Of a stretch of 64,000 nt of DNA, positions 1 to 10,515 are shown in pieces; the first letter of the stretch is position 1, and every line of letters begins with the position of its first letter. The DNA lies in contig BROE01000014.1 in assembly GCA_036571765.1 (NCBI GenBank), positions 3,893,440-3,957,439 of the forward strand, read 5' to 3'. This DNA is from Plecoglossus altivelis. Lineage: Eukaryota > Chordata > Actinopteri > Osmeriformes > Plecoglossidae. The notes beneath the pieces are model-generated. The model saw only the letters and a list, made by a program, of their open reading frames with translations, had not been told where the DNA came from and searched no databases. Both the position numbers and the translations under genes were made by a program.

Positions 1-481
1 AGTTTGACACCTTGTGGTGTAGAGGACTTACTGCAAGAAAGGGGACACTTGATGTACAGTAGATGGTGAACTGGCCAATTGGTCAACATTCAAGAAGAAT
101 GTTCATTGTATCAAGCGGTGTTCACACAAGTTTGAATTCAGTTTTCTTTCAGCCTTTGCCGATGAAGAATGTTTCACCACATTGTGCTTTAATATCCTTC
201 TGCATGGACTGATATCGATGTGCGTGCTTTTCTATTTAGAGCTCAAGTAAGCTGCTCGCAATCCCCAAAATAGATGTAAATATTAAACAAACGGATGTGC
301 TTGATGCAAGGAACAGCCTTGCTTAGGATACGGTTTTGATATGTTTTGTTTGGTGGATTTAACACAAGCCAGAAAGACGTAAACAGTGAAGTTAAGAATA
401 TTTTATTGGGTCCTAACAGATGTTCTTGTTATACAGTATATGGCCTAATCAAGAGCAGACACTTCTTGCAGTCCAGACTAC
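1..481. other. 3' flank of the first trypsin gene
   Basis: No gene is seen here. The stretch lies downstream of the first trypsin stop codon. It holds a minus-strand AATAAA (TTTATT on the plus strand at 402-407), 75 bp past the stop, which fits the trypsin polyadenylation signal. The short plus-strand reading frame that starts at 346 runs through antisense trypsin sequence and is not a gene. Confidence 0.7.
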
Positions 482-1748
482 TTAGTTGGAAGACATGGTG
501 TTCTGGATCCAGGACACATAGTTGCAGACCTTGGCGTATACGCCGGGCCTGTCCCTCACGGCACAGCCATATCCCCAGGACACCACACCCTGCAGACGAC
601 CGCCGCACACCACGGGGCCACCAGAGTCACCCTGAGAAAGGGAGAGAGGGAGAGCAGAGATGGAAGGATGAGTGGAGAAATTTCCCCTCCAACTAGCATA
701 AGAGATTATGATTAAACTACTAGACCTTGGTTTTATGTCAGTACTTAGCTCTTACCTGGCAAGAGTCCTTGCCTCCCTCCAGGAAGCCAGCGCAGAACAT
801 GTTGGAGGTGATCTCTCCAGGGTAGGCGTTCCTGCAGCTGCTGTCGCTCAGGATAGGAGCATCAAGACACCTCAGACGATCGGGGTAGTTGGCTTTGAGG
901 AGGAAGAAAAAACAATGTTTAGACATAACGTTTGATAGACTCCTTTGAATATTTTCAGCTACATACAGTAAATTGTTTCATGAGAGAGTTAACTGAAACT
1001 GAAACTTTTGCTCTCCTGGTAATACTCACTGCCGCTGCTCAGGGTGTTGCCCCAGCCAGAGATCAAGCAGCTGGTACCGGCACCAGCACAGCCGGAGGGC
1101 AGGGAAACGGCGCGCACGTAGTTGTTCATGGTGGCTGGCTGGTTCAGCTTGATCAACATGATGTCATTGTCCATAGTGCGGTCGTTGTAGTTGGGGTGCC
1201 TGATGATCTTTGCAGAGTCGATGAACTGCTCGGTATTCTCGTTGACAGCGATGTTGTGCTCACCCAGACGCACCTGGATGCGGCTAGAGAGCCGCAGATT
1301 ACCCAAGGGTTAGTTTGTAGAGCTGGATGATCGGTAAGGGGTTTAGCTTGAACGTTTTTTAAAGGTGTTTCGCTCTGATTCAATACCAGAATATATAATG
1401 TGTCTTCACTTACGACTGGTAGCAGTGAGCAGCAGACACCACCCAGTAGCTGGAGATGAGAGAGCCTCCGCAGAAGTGGTAGCCAACGTTCAGGGACGCC
1501 TGGTAAGGCACGGAGTTCTTCCCGCATTCGTACCCTCCAACGATCTTGTCATCCTCGAGAGGAGCGGCAACTGACAGAGAACAATGCAACAAGTTTTTTT
1601 TCCCATTGAGATTATTCTTCAAGTTAAAAACATAGTTCAGACATAAGTTTAAATTAGTTTCCTCTCAGTGCTTTCAACAACTTGAAAGAACAGCTACCGC
1701 ATACTTACATGCCACAGCGAACAAAGCCAAAATAATGAATTTCTTCAT
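482..1748 (-). CDS. trypsin (trypsinogen), five exons, copy 1
   Basis: A secreted pancreatic serine protease precursor of 245 aa that cleaves after Lys/Arg. CDS exons on the minus strand are 1709-1748, 1414-1570, 1030-1283, 756-892 and 482-631. All have GT-AG borders and their phases (1, 2, 1, 0) add up to 738 nt. Exon 1 encodes the signal peptide (MKKFIILALFAVA). Exon 2 carries the activation peptide ending EDDK before IVGGYEC, and the catalytic His in SAAHC. Exon 3 has the calcium loop (GEHNIAVNENTEQF) and the catalytic Asp in DNDIMLIKL. Exon 4 has the specificity Asp in GGKDSCQ. Exon 5 opens with the catalytic Ser motif GDSGGP. Length and exon number are typical of vertebrate trypsins. The neighbour at 2770-4116 is a tandem paralogue. 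The identification as trypsin is firm; which trypsin subgroup it belongs to is not settled. Confidence 0.95.
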
Positions 1749-1793
1749 GATTTTCTGAAGTTATCTCAGTACCTAAGGTCCTGTCCAGCACCC

Positions 1794-1801
1794 TTTATAT
1801 A
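1794..1801 (-). promoter_or_regulatory. TATA box of trypsin copy 1
   Basis: TATATAAA on the minus strand, about 46 bp upstream of the ATG. An equivalent box lies at the same distance from trypsin copy 2. Strong TATA boxes close to the start codon are usual for pancreatic enzyme genes. Confidence 0.7.
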
Positions 1802-2694
1802 TCCACGATGTTCCATTCATATCTGTTGTATCAAGGACAAACCTTTCCTTTCGTTCGGCAACTCTCTCAATTAGTAACTTGTGTGTGAAAAGACATATGG
1901 CAAATGAGATAGAAAACCTTACAAAGTTCATACAGTTTATTTGGTATAATATTTTAAGTCTGTAAACCTATATGTTTGGTTCTGACTTTCAACGGCAAGT
2001 TTAAAACATGAACATTTAATCTGCATTGCCTTGTCATTTTTACCACAGCAGTGTTTTTGTAGAAAAATGAAAAAAGAAAAGTTGTTACTTTCCTTTCGTC
2101 TTATTTGGCTGTTCTTTTATTTTATGCGTCTATTGCTACTTTTCTTGAAAAAACACGCAGTACGTAAATGTGGGGATCACAAATTGTCTAGCTTCGTTTT
2201 TGATTGACAGTAGAATAAGTTGTGGCACTGGTGATGATTATAAAACAGTGTTTCAGTATATTTAATAGTATGTTCCATTAAAACTAAGATAAGATGATGA
2301 TGGTTCTTTTTATACACTGTGGAAAGTGTCACCATTAGCCACGTGTGCTTGCAACACAACATGCAAACTAGATTTAAACTATAAGCCTGTAAATAGCTTA
2401 TAATCGCTTATAAAAATGAAATATTTACTTAGTTCAACAGTTTATTGTAAATTTATAAAGGCCCAGCACAAGTTTGTTATTCTTTTCACGAATCCTGTTT
2501 TTCACTCCCACCATTGGCAGAGGTATACCTGTAGGATACAGTGCTCTACATACCAAGGCAGGGGGTGTGCAAAAAGGGAATTTCTGCCAAGAATTCAAGT
2601 ATTAGTAAAGACATTTAAAATGGCCAAAGAAATTGAATGTGTTGTTTTTAATGAAAACAAAAGAAGGAGAGGTAACCGTTGAGGTTAACAGGGT
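1802..2694. other. intergenic region between the two trypsin genes
   Basis: AT-rich sequence with no frame that I can support as coding. It contains the upstream promoter region of trypsin copy 1. At its right end it borders the polyadenylation signal of copy 2. Confidence 0.6.
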
Positions 2695-2700
2695 TTTATT
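2695..2700 (-). promoter_or_regulatory. polyadenylation signal of trypsin copy 2
   Basis: AATAAA on the minus strand (TTTATT as written), 70 bp downstream of the stop codon of trypsin copy 2. Spacing is close to that of the AATAAA after copy 1. Confidence 0.65.
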
Positions 2701-2769
2701 TTGTCATAACAGATGTTATAGTTGAATATTTCCTAATGTAGAGCAGACACTTCTTACAGTCCAGACTAT

Positions 2770-4116
2770 TTAGTTGGAAGACATGGTGCTCTGGATCCAG
2801 GACACGTAGTTGCAGACCTTGGCGTAGACGCCGGGCTTGTTGCGCATGGCACAGCCATATCCCCAGGACACCACACCCTGCAGACGACCGCCGCACACCA
2901 CGGGGCCACCAGAGTCACCCTGAGAAAGGGAGAGAGGGAGAGCAGAGATGGAAGGATGAGTGGAGAAATTTCCCCTCCAACTAGCATAAGAGATTATGAT
3001 TAAACTACTAGACCTTGGTTTTATGTCAGTACTTAGCTCTTACCTGGCAAGAGTCCTTGCCTCCCTCCAGGAAGCCAGCGCAGAACATGTTGGAGGTGAT
3101 CTGTCCAGGGTAGGCGTTCCTGCAGCTGCTGTCGCTCAGGATAGGAGCATCAAGACACCTCAGACGATCGGGGTAGTTGGCTTTGATGAGGAAAAAACAA
3201 CATTTAGCAGCCATATATTTATACGGCCAGTCTCCGACAGAGTCACAATATGTTTGAACAGACACCTTGAAATATTGTCAACATCATATTGTACATAGTT
3301 TGTTGACAAAAATTCATAGTCAATGTATAGTCAACCAAAACGAAGTGTCCTGCTCTCCTGGTAATACTCACAGCCGCTGCTCAGGGTGTTACCCCAGCCA
3401 GAGATCAGACAGCTGCTGCCGGCACCAGCACAGCCGGAGGGCAGGGAAACGGTGCGCACGTAGCTGTTGATGGTGGCTGGCTTGCTCAGCTTGATCAGCA
3501 TGATGTCATTGTCCAGATTGCGGTCGCTGTACCTGGGGTGCTTGATGACCTTTGCAGAGTCGATGAACTGCTCGGTGTTCTCGTTGACAGCGATGTTGTG
3601 CTCACCCAGACGCACCTGGATGCGGCTAGAGAGCCGCAGATGACCCAAGGGTTAGTTTGTAGAGCTGGATGATCTGTCAGGGGACTGGATCAGTTGTGTT
3701 GTGTTTCAAGTTTTCAGATGTACCGTACAGCATTCGTTTTCCTCACATGCAAATACACTTACGATTTGTAGCAGTGAGCAGCAGACACCACCCAGTAGCT
3801 GGAGATGAGGGAGCCTCCGCAGAAGTGGTAGCCAGAGCTCAGGGACACCTGGTAAGGCACGGAGTTCTTCCTGCACTCATACCCTCCGACAATCTTGTCA
3901 TCCTCAATTGGAGCGGCGACTAATGGAGAATCGGAACTCAATTGAAAGTAACATTTACAACCATGGTACTGAGATGGTTGTTCGAGGAGAAACATAGTTT
4001 AGACAAACAAAGTAGTGATGTTAGTTTTCTCTCAATGCACTCAAACGACATACAGGAGCAGATACACAGTACTTACATGCCACAGCGGACAGAGCCAAAA
4101 GAATTAAAGCCTTCAT
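2770..4116 (-). CDS. trypsin (trypsinogen), five exons, copy 2
   Basis: A second 245-aa secreted trypsin precursor. CDS exons are 4077-4116, 3763-3919, 3372-3625, 3044-3180 and 2770-2919, with exon lengths and phases identical to copy 1 (40, 157, 254, 137, 150 nt). The signal peptide is MKALILLALSAVA, and the activation site is IEDDK before IVGGYEC. The catalytic residues are His in SAAHC, Asp in DNDIMLIKL and Ser in GDSGGP, with the specificity Asp in GGKDSCQ. No lesion is seen. It differs from copy 1 in scattered positions of exons 2, 3 and 5. Intron 4 and nearly all of exon 4 match copy 1 base for base, which suggests a recent conversion event. A TATA box lies at 4162-4169. Confidence 0.95.
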
Positions 4117-4161
4117 GATTGTCTGTAGTTGCCTCAGTACCTAAGCTACTGTCAAGCACCC

Positions 4162-4169
4162 TTTATATA
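4162..4169 (-). promoter_or_regulatory. TATA box of trypsin copy 2
   Basis: TATATAAA on the minus strand about 46 bp upstream of the ATG, matching the placement in copy 1. Confidence 0.7.
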
Positions 4170-5482
4170 TCCACTGTGTCCATGTCACATGTGTTTGACC
4201 AAGGACATGCCTTTCCATAGGTTCAGCAAGTCTCTTAATTAGTAACTTGTATGAGAAATGACATATGGCCTATGAGGAGGGAACGTTGCAGATTGTTGTC
4301 AAGCAAACACAAACTGCACAATATTGAATATCTGTATATCTGTTTTAAGACCTGCCTGAGCAACAAAAGTTTAAAACAATGGCAATTTACTCTGCGTTGC
4401 ACGGGCTTGTTTAAAATGTCTTGTTCATTTTCTCGAGAAAATGTGAGGATTTCTTTCCTTTAGGCTCCTGTGTGTTCTTCTGTTCAGTTTATGCTCTCAT
4501 AGCAGATTTCTTTAGAAATACACACAACATGTGGCATCATAAGTAGGCTAGCTTCCTTTTGGCTGAGAGTGGAAGACGTTATGACACGATGAAGATTTGA
4601 AAATAACGTTCCAGTTTTCATTGCATATTTCTTTAAGATAAAGACACCTTCATGATTTAAGTTATTTTATGCTCAGTTGGAATTGTCACAAGGAGACACT
4701 TGTCCTTGTAACACAACAAAATGCAAACTCTAATTCAATGACATGCAGCTCTGCTACGAAATAAGAGCCCACCTCGCCTTTTCTCTCCTTTAAAGCAAAG
4801 TTGAGAAGGACAATTTTGAGTGAGGAACAGAAGGGTAGAACTTGCAGTGGCCTCATAAATGTTACCCTTCTGTTACTCAATTAAAATGGTCCTTCTCAAC
4901 TTTTGTGTGAGAAACTGTTGAAATGCATGAGACATGAGAGCCTTGCCTGTATGTTTGAAGGACTGTGATGTAACAACAGTGTTTTTTGGGGCACTCTCAA
5001 AAACAGCAGCATGGCAACTTTCTGTGACACGTGCTTTGACAGCAGATCTCCAGAACACACTAAGGCTGTCAAAATGATAAGAGAAACGTTGTCATGGGAG
5101 CTACTGCTACTTGATATTTTAAACCCTGATCATTTTTGAGTTCTGAACATCTATGATAAGTAGTGCCCATAAGATGTCATGGACCCCATGTGCTGGATGA
5201 GATGTTTTATCCAGGCAGACTGCTATCAATGGTGTTTGTCCTGTTGTCATCGCCTGTCGCTCTGGTGAGCTCTGGAGGTTGTTGTGTCTGAGGTCTTTTT
5301 GGTCCAGGAGGACAAAAGATGCTCTATCTGCATCTCTCGGTTCCCCGACACTTATTCAGACAGATTATGCTCACTGCCTTATAAATGGCCCTAAAATAAA
5401 AATGGCATCTAGCCATGACTCTGCATCTGGCTCTGAGAACACATGGACACATTAGCAACATTCATTTGTTTTCTACAGCTGA
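4170..5482. other. intergenic, no gene seen
   Basis: Upstream flank of trypsin copy 2. The short frames here show no family signature, no splice-site-bounded exon and no codon pattern that I would trust. Confidence 0.5.
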
Positions 5483-5848
5483 TCAATAGTAACGATTGCA
5501 GTGCCACTTGCTCCCTTTAGGGGTCACGGGTGACTGGAGCCTATCCCAGTAACTTCGGCCCATAGGAAGGGTACACTCTGGACTAGGGCCAACAAGTTAA
5601 AGGGCTTAACATAGAAACACAGACCGCCAATCACTCTTACAGTCATTTACTGGGGGCAATTTAGAATTTCCAATGAACCTATCACATGCATGTCTTTGGA
5701 CAGCGGGAGGAAGCCTGAGTGCCAACAGAGAACCCACAGTAACACAGGGAGGACATGCAGGTGTGATGTGATGTTGGATTTGGCCCAAAAATCAAACCCA
5801 CAATCTCCTTATTGGGAGGCAAGAGCTCTAACCACGCTACCGCCAACA
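5483..5848 (-). mobile_element. tRNA-headed SINE, minus orientation
   Basis: Read on the minus strand, the element starts with a tRNA-like head (GGCGGTAGCGTGGTTAGAGC, then a B-box-like GGTTTGATT). It continues into the body typical of abundant fish SINEs, with the phrases that read on the plus strand as 'gggaggaagcc', 'gagaaccca' and 'gaggacatgcaggtg'. The same family recurs in the opposite orientation at 39128-39545, inside a Tc1 element. The exact family name and ends are not certain. Confidence 0.7.
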
Positions 5849-7187
5849 TTAGCAACGTTGAGCATTATAATTCTACAAGACACCAACTAACAAATAACAC
5901 TATTCAGCTAGAGCATTTGAAGGGAGGAGAAACAGTCTGCACCTTGACTCTCAGAACGTTTTCTTCCCTACGGTTCCAGCTTTGTCCTGGTGGTCTGATG
6001 GACAGAATGGCCCTAAAGACGAAATGGAGGATTTTTAAGGTAAATATAGAGAGACATGAGACAGTGGGTTTACTGATGGAGGTACAAGAAATCCATGGTT
6101 TCACTTGTTCACTCACTGAAGTCAATGGGGGCCTATCAAAACAGAGTGGTAATTTGTAAGAGATGTAAAAATGTATATCATAAACAGACCTCACCTGCAC
6201 TACGGTTCAGTCAAGACTCTCCCGTGACTGATTCGAGGATTTATTTTTAGACCATAATAAATTTAGCGTTGTGGAATCGAGGGGAAGCGGAGGGATAGTT
6301 ATGATGGGGCAACTCGAGACAGTTCTCAACAAGGCAGAAACGTACCTCCATATGCTTTAAATACGTTTTGATTCATTGCACGGCGGGACAAGTTAACCTA
6401 TTATTCACAGCGTATAAAATACGCTGAGAAAGGTGTTAAGTGAGAGCGTGAGAAATGGTTGAAAATGTTTGAGCCCGGAGTCCACCATTGTCATTTCCCT
6501 TTTGACCAGTAGGGGGGGATGATTGTTACAAATATTACGTTTAAGTCATTGCAACAAACAAAAAGTACAAATATTAAGGAACAGGTTGGTGTTCGACATG
6601 TAAACTGAGCATTCAGGTTCCACAATGTCAATTGGGTTTTGAGTATTTCTCACAATGACTGGAAGAATTATGTTACATAACCTACAGACATAACCCAGTT
6701 TAATTCGCGACAGTTGAATTATTAGTAAAATAATGAGTATTAGATAATCATTTAGACAGTAGACGGCAGGGTATGGAATAAAGGGGAATTAAGAAGCAAC
6801 CTGTATATGCATGTCAAATGTGCCGCAATTTCATGGCGGGAGATCACCGCAGTACAATGTGAGGAAGACAAGTTTTATATCAAACTGATAAAAAAGGATC
6901 TTAATTTCTTAAAATAACTGGTTGAAGCCGTGTTAATCTTTAAATCTTAAATATATTGATACACCTAACATTCAATCAAACCATGCAATCGGCCTTCCTG
7001 GTTGTGTCTAACTACTGCTATCACTTACCACCTCCCGTTTATTGCACTCATCTTCTTGTTTTACAATGACCATTAAATAATACATTTATTGCCGCCTCAT
7101 ACTCCTTTAGAGAGACTCAGTGCCAGTTGGACGTTAATAACGCTGCCATCATCACACACAATATATAGATCATATTTCAATTAGACT
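5849..7187. other. intergenic, no gene seen
   Basis: No supported coding region. The ORF-length stretches at 5812-6200 overlap on both strands and start inside the SINE. Confidence 0.5.
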
Positions 7188-7193
7188 TTTATT
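7188..7193 (-). promoter_or_regulatory. candidate polyadenylation signal of the zinc-finger gene ending at 8020
   Basis: AATAAA on the minus strand, about 830 bp past the stop codon at 8020. No other gene end is nearby, so it is a reasonable but unproven 3' end. The 3' UTR would cover 7190-8019, where I see no other feature. Confidence 0.35.
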
Positions 7194-8019
7194 CACAGAT
7201 ACACAAAAGTACAGAGCTCAGGTGACCACTCCAAGGTTTCATTGAGGAAACTATCATGAAGTAAAAAGATACAACAAAAATCATTATCGTTGATGAGCGT
7301 TTTGACGCAGGCTTAGCCATTGTCGCAAAGTCAGAATGTAACGCTGCCAAATCTTTACAAAATGCTATTGTGAAGGACTGGATGGATATGTTGTCACGGT
7401 GCTTCGAGTGCCTGGTAGGTTTCTGTTAGAAATGATTATCGATCCAAGCAACCTGCTGTATTTCCATGAAAACCACTTCTGGTTCTGTTCCTTGAAATAA
7501 GTCAACTTTATTGTTGTTATTCACATTCTGTAGGATGACAAACTGACACACAGACAAACCGTGTAGGCTGACTAATTTCAATGTCACAAACTAGAAAGAA
7601 AAATGAGAAAACTGCAGTTAGTCCTCTCTGTAAATGTGTCTTGTATAACTAGCAAATAATACCATAACGTTTTACACTGAGGGCTGAGGCACTCAAATCT
7701 GTCACTCAAATCAGATATTTGACAAAATGTTTAAAGTAAAAGACAGGTTCACATTATAATATAAGTATAGAATGTTCAATTCATAATCAACCCATTCTTG
7801 CTGTCTTGATTGATCATTGTCATTAGTGTAGTATAACCTGCACTCCATTATAAAAATCTAGCATACAAAATGTCAAACCTAGCTTTAGGTTAGGGTCTCT
7901 GTACACTCCTGACATAAAAACAGAAACAAACTTTCTGTGCATTTGACCATACAGCATTCCTGAACACACGGCAGCACACATGATTGACCTGGGACATTGA
8001 TAGGCAGGGTACTTCTACA

Positions 8020-8988
8020 TCACAACTCTCCCCTGGCATGCTGCAAGTAATGATCATACAGGTCTGATATGACAGAATACATCATGCCACACTCCACACA
8101 CTTTACACCATCACCTGTTGCTTCCCTTGTCCTGATGAAAGAACAACTGTTATTGTTCACCTTATTAGATTTTTCATACTTTCGAACCGGCTTCCCAAAT
8201 ATGCTACTTTCTTGTTTGTGTAGTCTGGCCAGTGTCTGTGTCTGTGGGCTTGAAGTGGAGCTGGTGAGAGTTAAGCCAGTTTGATACGTTTTGAATTCTT
8301 GTGGGACACTGGGACTTTGGAGTAAGGAGGCCACTGTTGTCTGTGGTGACAGGACATGAAGTGGGTCTGCGTGATGTGGCAGGAAACAGGGTGGGTCAGA
8401 ACTCCCAGGCGGGGAGGGGTTCTGGAAAGGATGGTGCGGTCCAGGGTCCGAGTTTGTTCCACAGCTGACCGTGTGAGGGCTAAGGGTTAAAGTTATTCCT
8501 GGTTGTGCATCGTGGTCTTCAGTGTCTGACGGATACTCCGTGTCACAGCAATTGTCAGAGTACTGTGAGGGGGAATGGCCAAGCTGGTGACTGAACAGCA
8601 AATCTAGAGCCTCGAAGCTCTCATCGCACTCCTCACACTGATAAGGCAGAACCAGAGGCTGCCGAGCGAGACCAGGAAAGGCTCTGTTGGGCCTCTGCTT
8701 GGTCCACCGGTACTCAGGGTGTTCCTTCATGTGCTTCTTATAGGACTCCACGAAGCGGAACCCTCGGCCACACTGGGGACAGGAGAACCGGCCCGTCTTC
8801 TGCCGGTGGACGCTCTGATGTTGCCAGAGCTTTCTCCAGTTCTCCAGGGTCTTGCCGCAGCGGCCACAGGTGTACGTCTGGTCACGGGAGTGAGTAAGCA
8901 TGTGGGCCCTGAGCCGCCCCATGTGTCTGAACAAACGCACTTCCCCAGCAGTGGCGATAATTGTTCCTGGGGATACGATCTCTGAAGT
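8020..8988 (-). CDS. C2H2 zinc-finger protein, C-terminal exon
   Basis: Last coding exon of a probable nuclear DNA-binding protein. The open frame ends at 8020 and opens after a TAG at 8989-8991. Candidate acceptors end at 8982 (CAG) and 8967 (CAG); both give phase 1. The frame holds a half finger (RAHMLTH), then fingers starting YTCGRC, FSCPQC and YQCEEC. A long Ser/Pro/Thr-rich linker follows, and a last C-terminal finger (VKCVEC...HYLQHARGEL) ends the protein. The in-frame codon at 8940 is GTG, not ATG, so the true start lies in an upstream exon. The half finger at the exon start also implies an upstream exon. The AT-hook exon at 10516-12123 is a possible partner: its donor is also phase 1. 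The family member is not recognised. Confidence 0.8.
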   Translation of the reverse strand, partial: TSEIVSPGTIIATAGEVRLFRHMGRLRAHMLTHSRDQTYTCGRCGKTLENWRKLWQHQSVHRQKTGRFSCPQCGRGFRFVESYKKHMKEHPEYRWTKQRPNRAFPGLARQPLVLPYQCEECDESFEALDLLFSHQLGHSPSQYSDNCCDTEYPSDTEDHDAQPGITLTLSPHTVSCGTNSDPGPHHPFQNPSPPGSSDPPCFLPHHADPLHVLSPQTTVASLLQSPSVPQEFKTYQTGLTLTSSTSSPQTQTLARLHKQESSIFGKPVRKYEKSNKVNNNSCSFIRTREATGDGVKCVECGMMYSVISDLYDHYLQHARGEL

Positions 8989-10515
8989 CTAGTGTCTGCG
9001 ATTAAACTCGTTGAACCCAATATGGGAAAATGTGGGATCGCTACTGATGCTGTTTGAAGGGCTAGGATATGTAGAAGCATGCTTTGGGGGACGGGGCTCT
9101 GTGCGATAGCCACCTGCAGGGCAAGCCTCGGGTTTGTCAGTGAGTGTTTGTGGGGTTCATGCTTGTCATGTGGAATTTGAGCAGATGTGAGAGTGGTGTG
9201 GGGAGTTAGTGCTGGCCTGACTGAGGACAGGCGGAGCTCGGGACATCTGTCTGGGTGGCTGGCTGACTGACTGATGTCCCTGTGCGCATGGAGAGGCCAG
9301 GACTGAAGTCCGTGGAACGAGGACATCTGTGCGAGGGATAGAAAGTATTGCTTTTAGGGAGACTTGTTGAAGGGAATAAGGGCTATTTCCCTTCAGAGCA
9401 TGATGGGCCTCGCTGTGCATTCTGTACCTCCAGACAAATCACCCAAAGAGCTTGATTCACAGACCCGACAAAACCAAGCAAGGGACAATGCTTTGCCGCT
9501 CGATGGGTTGCAGTGATAGATTTATTCTCCTTTACCTGCTTGTTTTCCGTGGATGCGAAGTAAGATAGTCCTTTTACAAACCATGCACCCTGTGATAAAC
9601 TGGATGACCGAAGGGATTCCTGTGCCACTGCTGTTGGACAGTGTTTATACTTTGACCACACATACGCTCCAGCTTATCCTTCAGCTTGCAACGTTTTCTT
9701 AAAGTCTTTTACAACCGCTTCCTTTTCCACAGTTTCTCCGATATCACAAAAGAATAAGATATCAACCCCGTTGTGTCTGTCCCTCACTAGCTATCCCCGC
9801 CAGACACTACCGCCCCGAGAAAGCTTCTTCTCCGCCATACCTGCATCCCATAGTTGAACCCGCTCTTTCCAGCGTGTGATATACCGTAAATGACATCGTT
9901 AAGTGAAGACGTCCCGACCAAAGCCGAAATACTTTCCCACCAGAACCCGTACATGGGTAAGCTCTGTTATTTGAAGAATCTCCTGATCTGACCTGACTCG
10001 TCAGTCTCTTTCCGTTCAGTCTAGAATTTCTCGAGCTCTTGCGTCTGCCATCCTTGCCAGCTGGTCCCAATACCGTCTAACCTCCCTTTCCACTTGACAT
10101 CCTCACCTCTCCAATCTGGACATCCTGTCGTTCTCAAGGCCACACTATGTAAAACCTTATTGTGACCATCCACTATTAATGAATTGACAAGTTTAGAACA
10201 AGCTGGTTCTCTGCGCATAACACTTGTCTCGTTCCGACCCATCTCCAGTACACACTTGCGTACATGCTCTCTTCCTCCCTGTATGTGAACTTGCTCCGTG
10301 CGTGTGAGACTGTAATGCAAGACAAAATTGCTGGAGTAAGAGTTGCCGACCCGCACAGACCCTCACCCATTCCAAAGCGATTCTGCCAGAGAGCTGTGGT
10401 CATGAAACACGTCGCTGAATGACCTATTTGACCCGAGCGTGCCTCGTCCGTCGCCCGGAGTCGTCGCGGTCAGCCCCTTTATCTGCCCGATCTTGCACTA
10501 CTTATGATTTGAGTC
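8989..10515. other. probable intron or intergenic stretch
   Basis: Lies between the zinc-finger exon and the AT-hook exon. Minus-strand frames here lack zinc fingers or other recognisable motifs. An ATG at 10403 followed by 12 codons and a GTGAGG donor near 10367 could be a short first exon, but nothing else supports it. Confidence 0.4.

Noticed and set aside
8020..8037. C-terminal ARGEL as an ER retention signal
   Set aside because: The protein has zinc fingers and no signal peptide; the resemblance to KDEL-type ends is chance.
8727..9420. Two minus-strand frames (84 and 199 codons) next to the zinc-finger exon
   Set aside because: One is the second frame of the finger exon, the other lies in the presumed intron; neither shows motifs, though a small missed exon here is possible.
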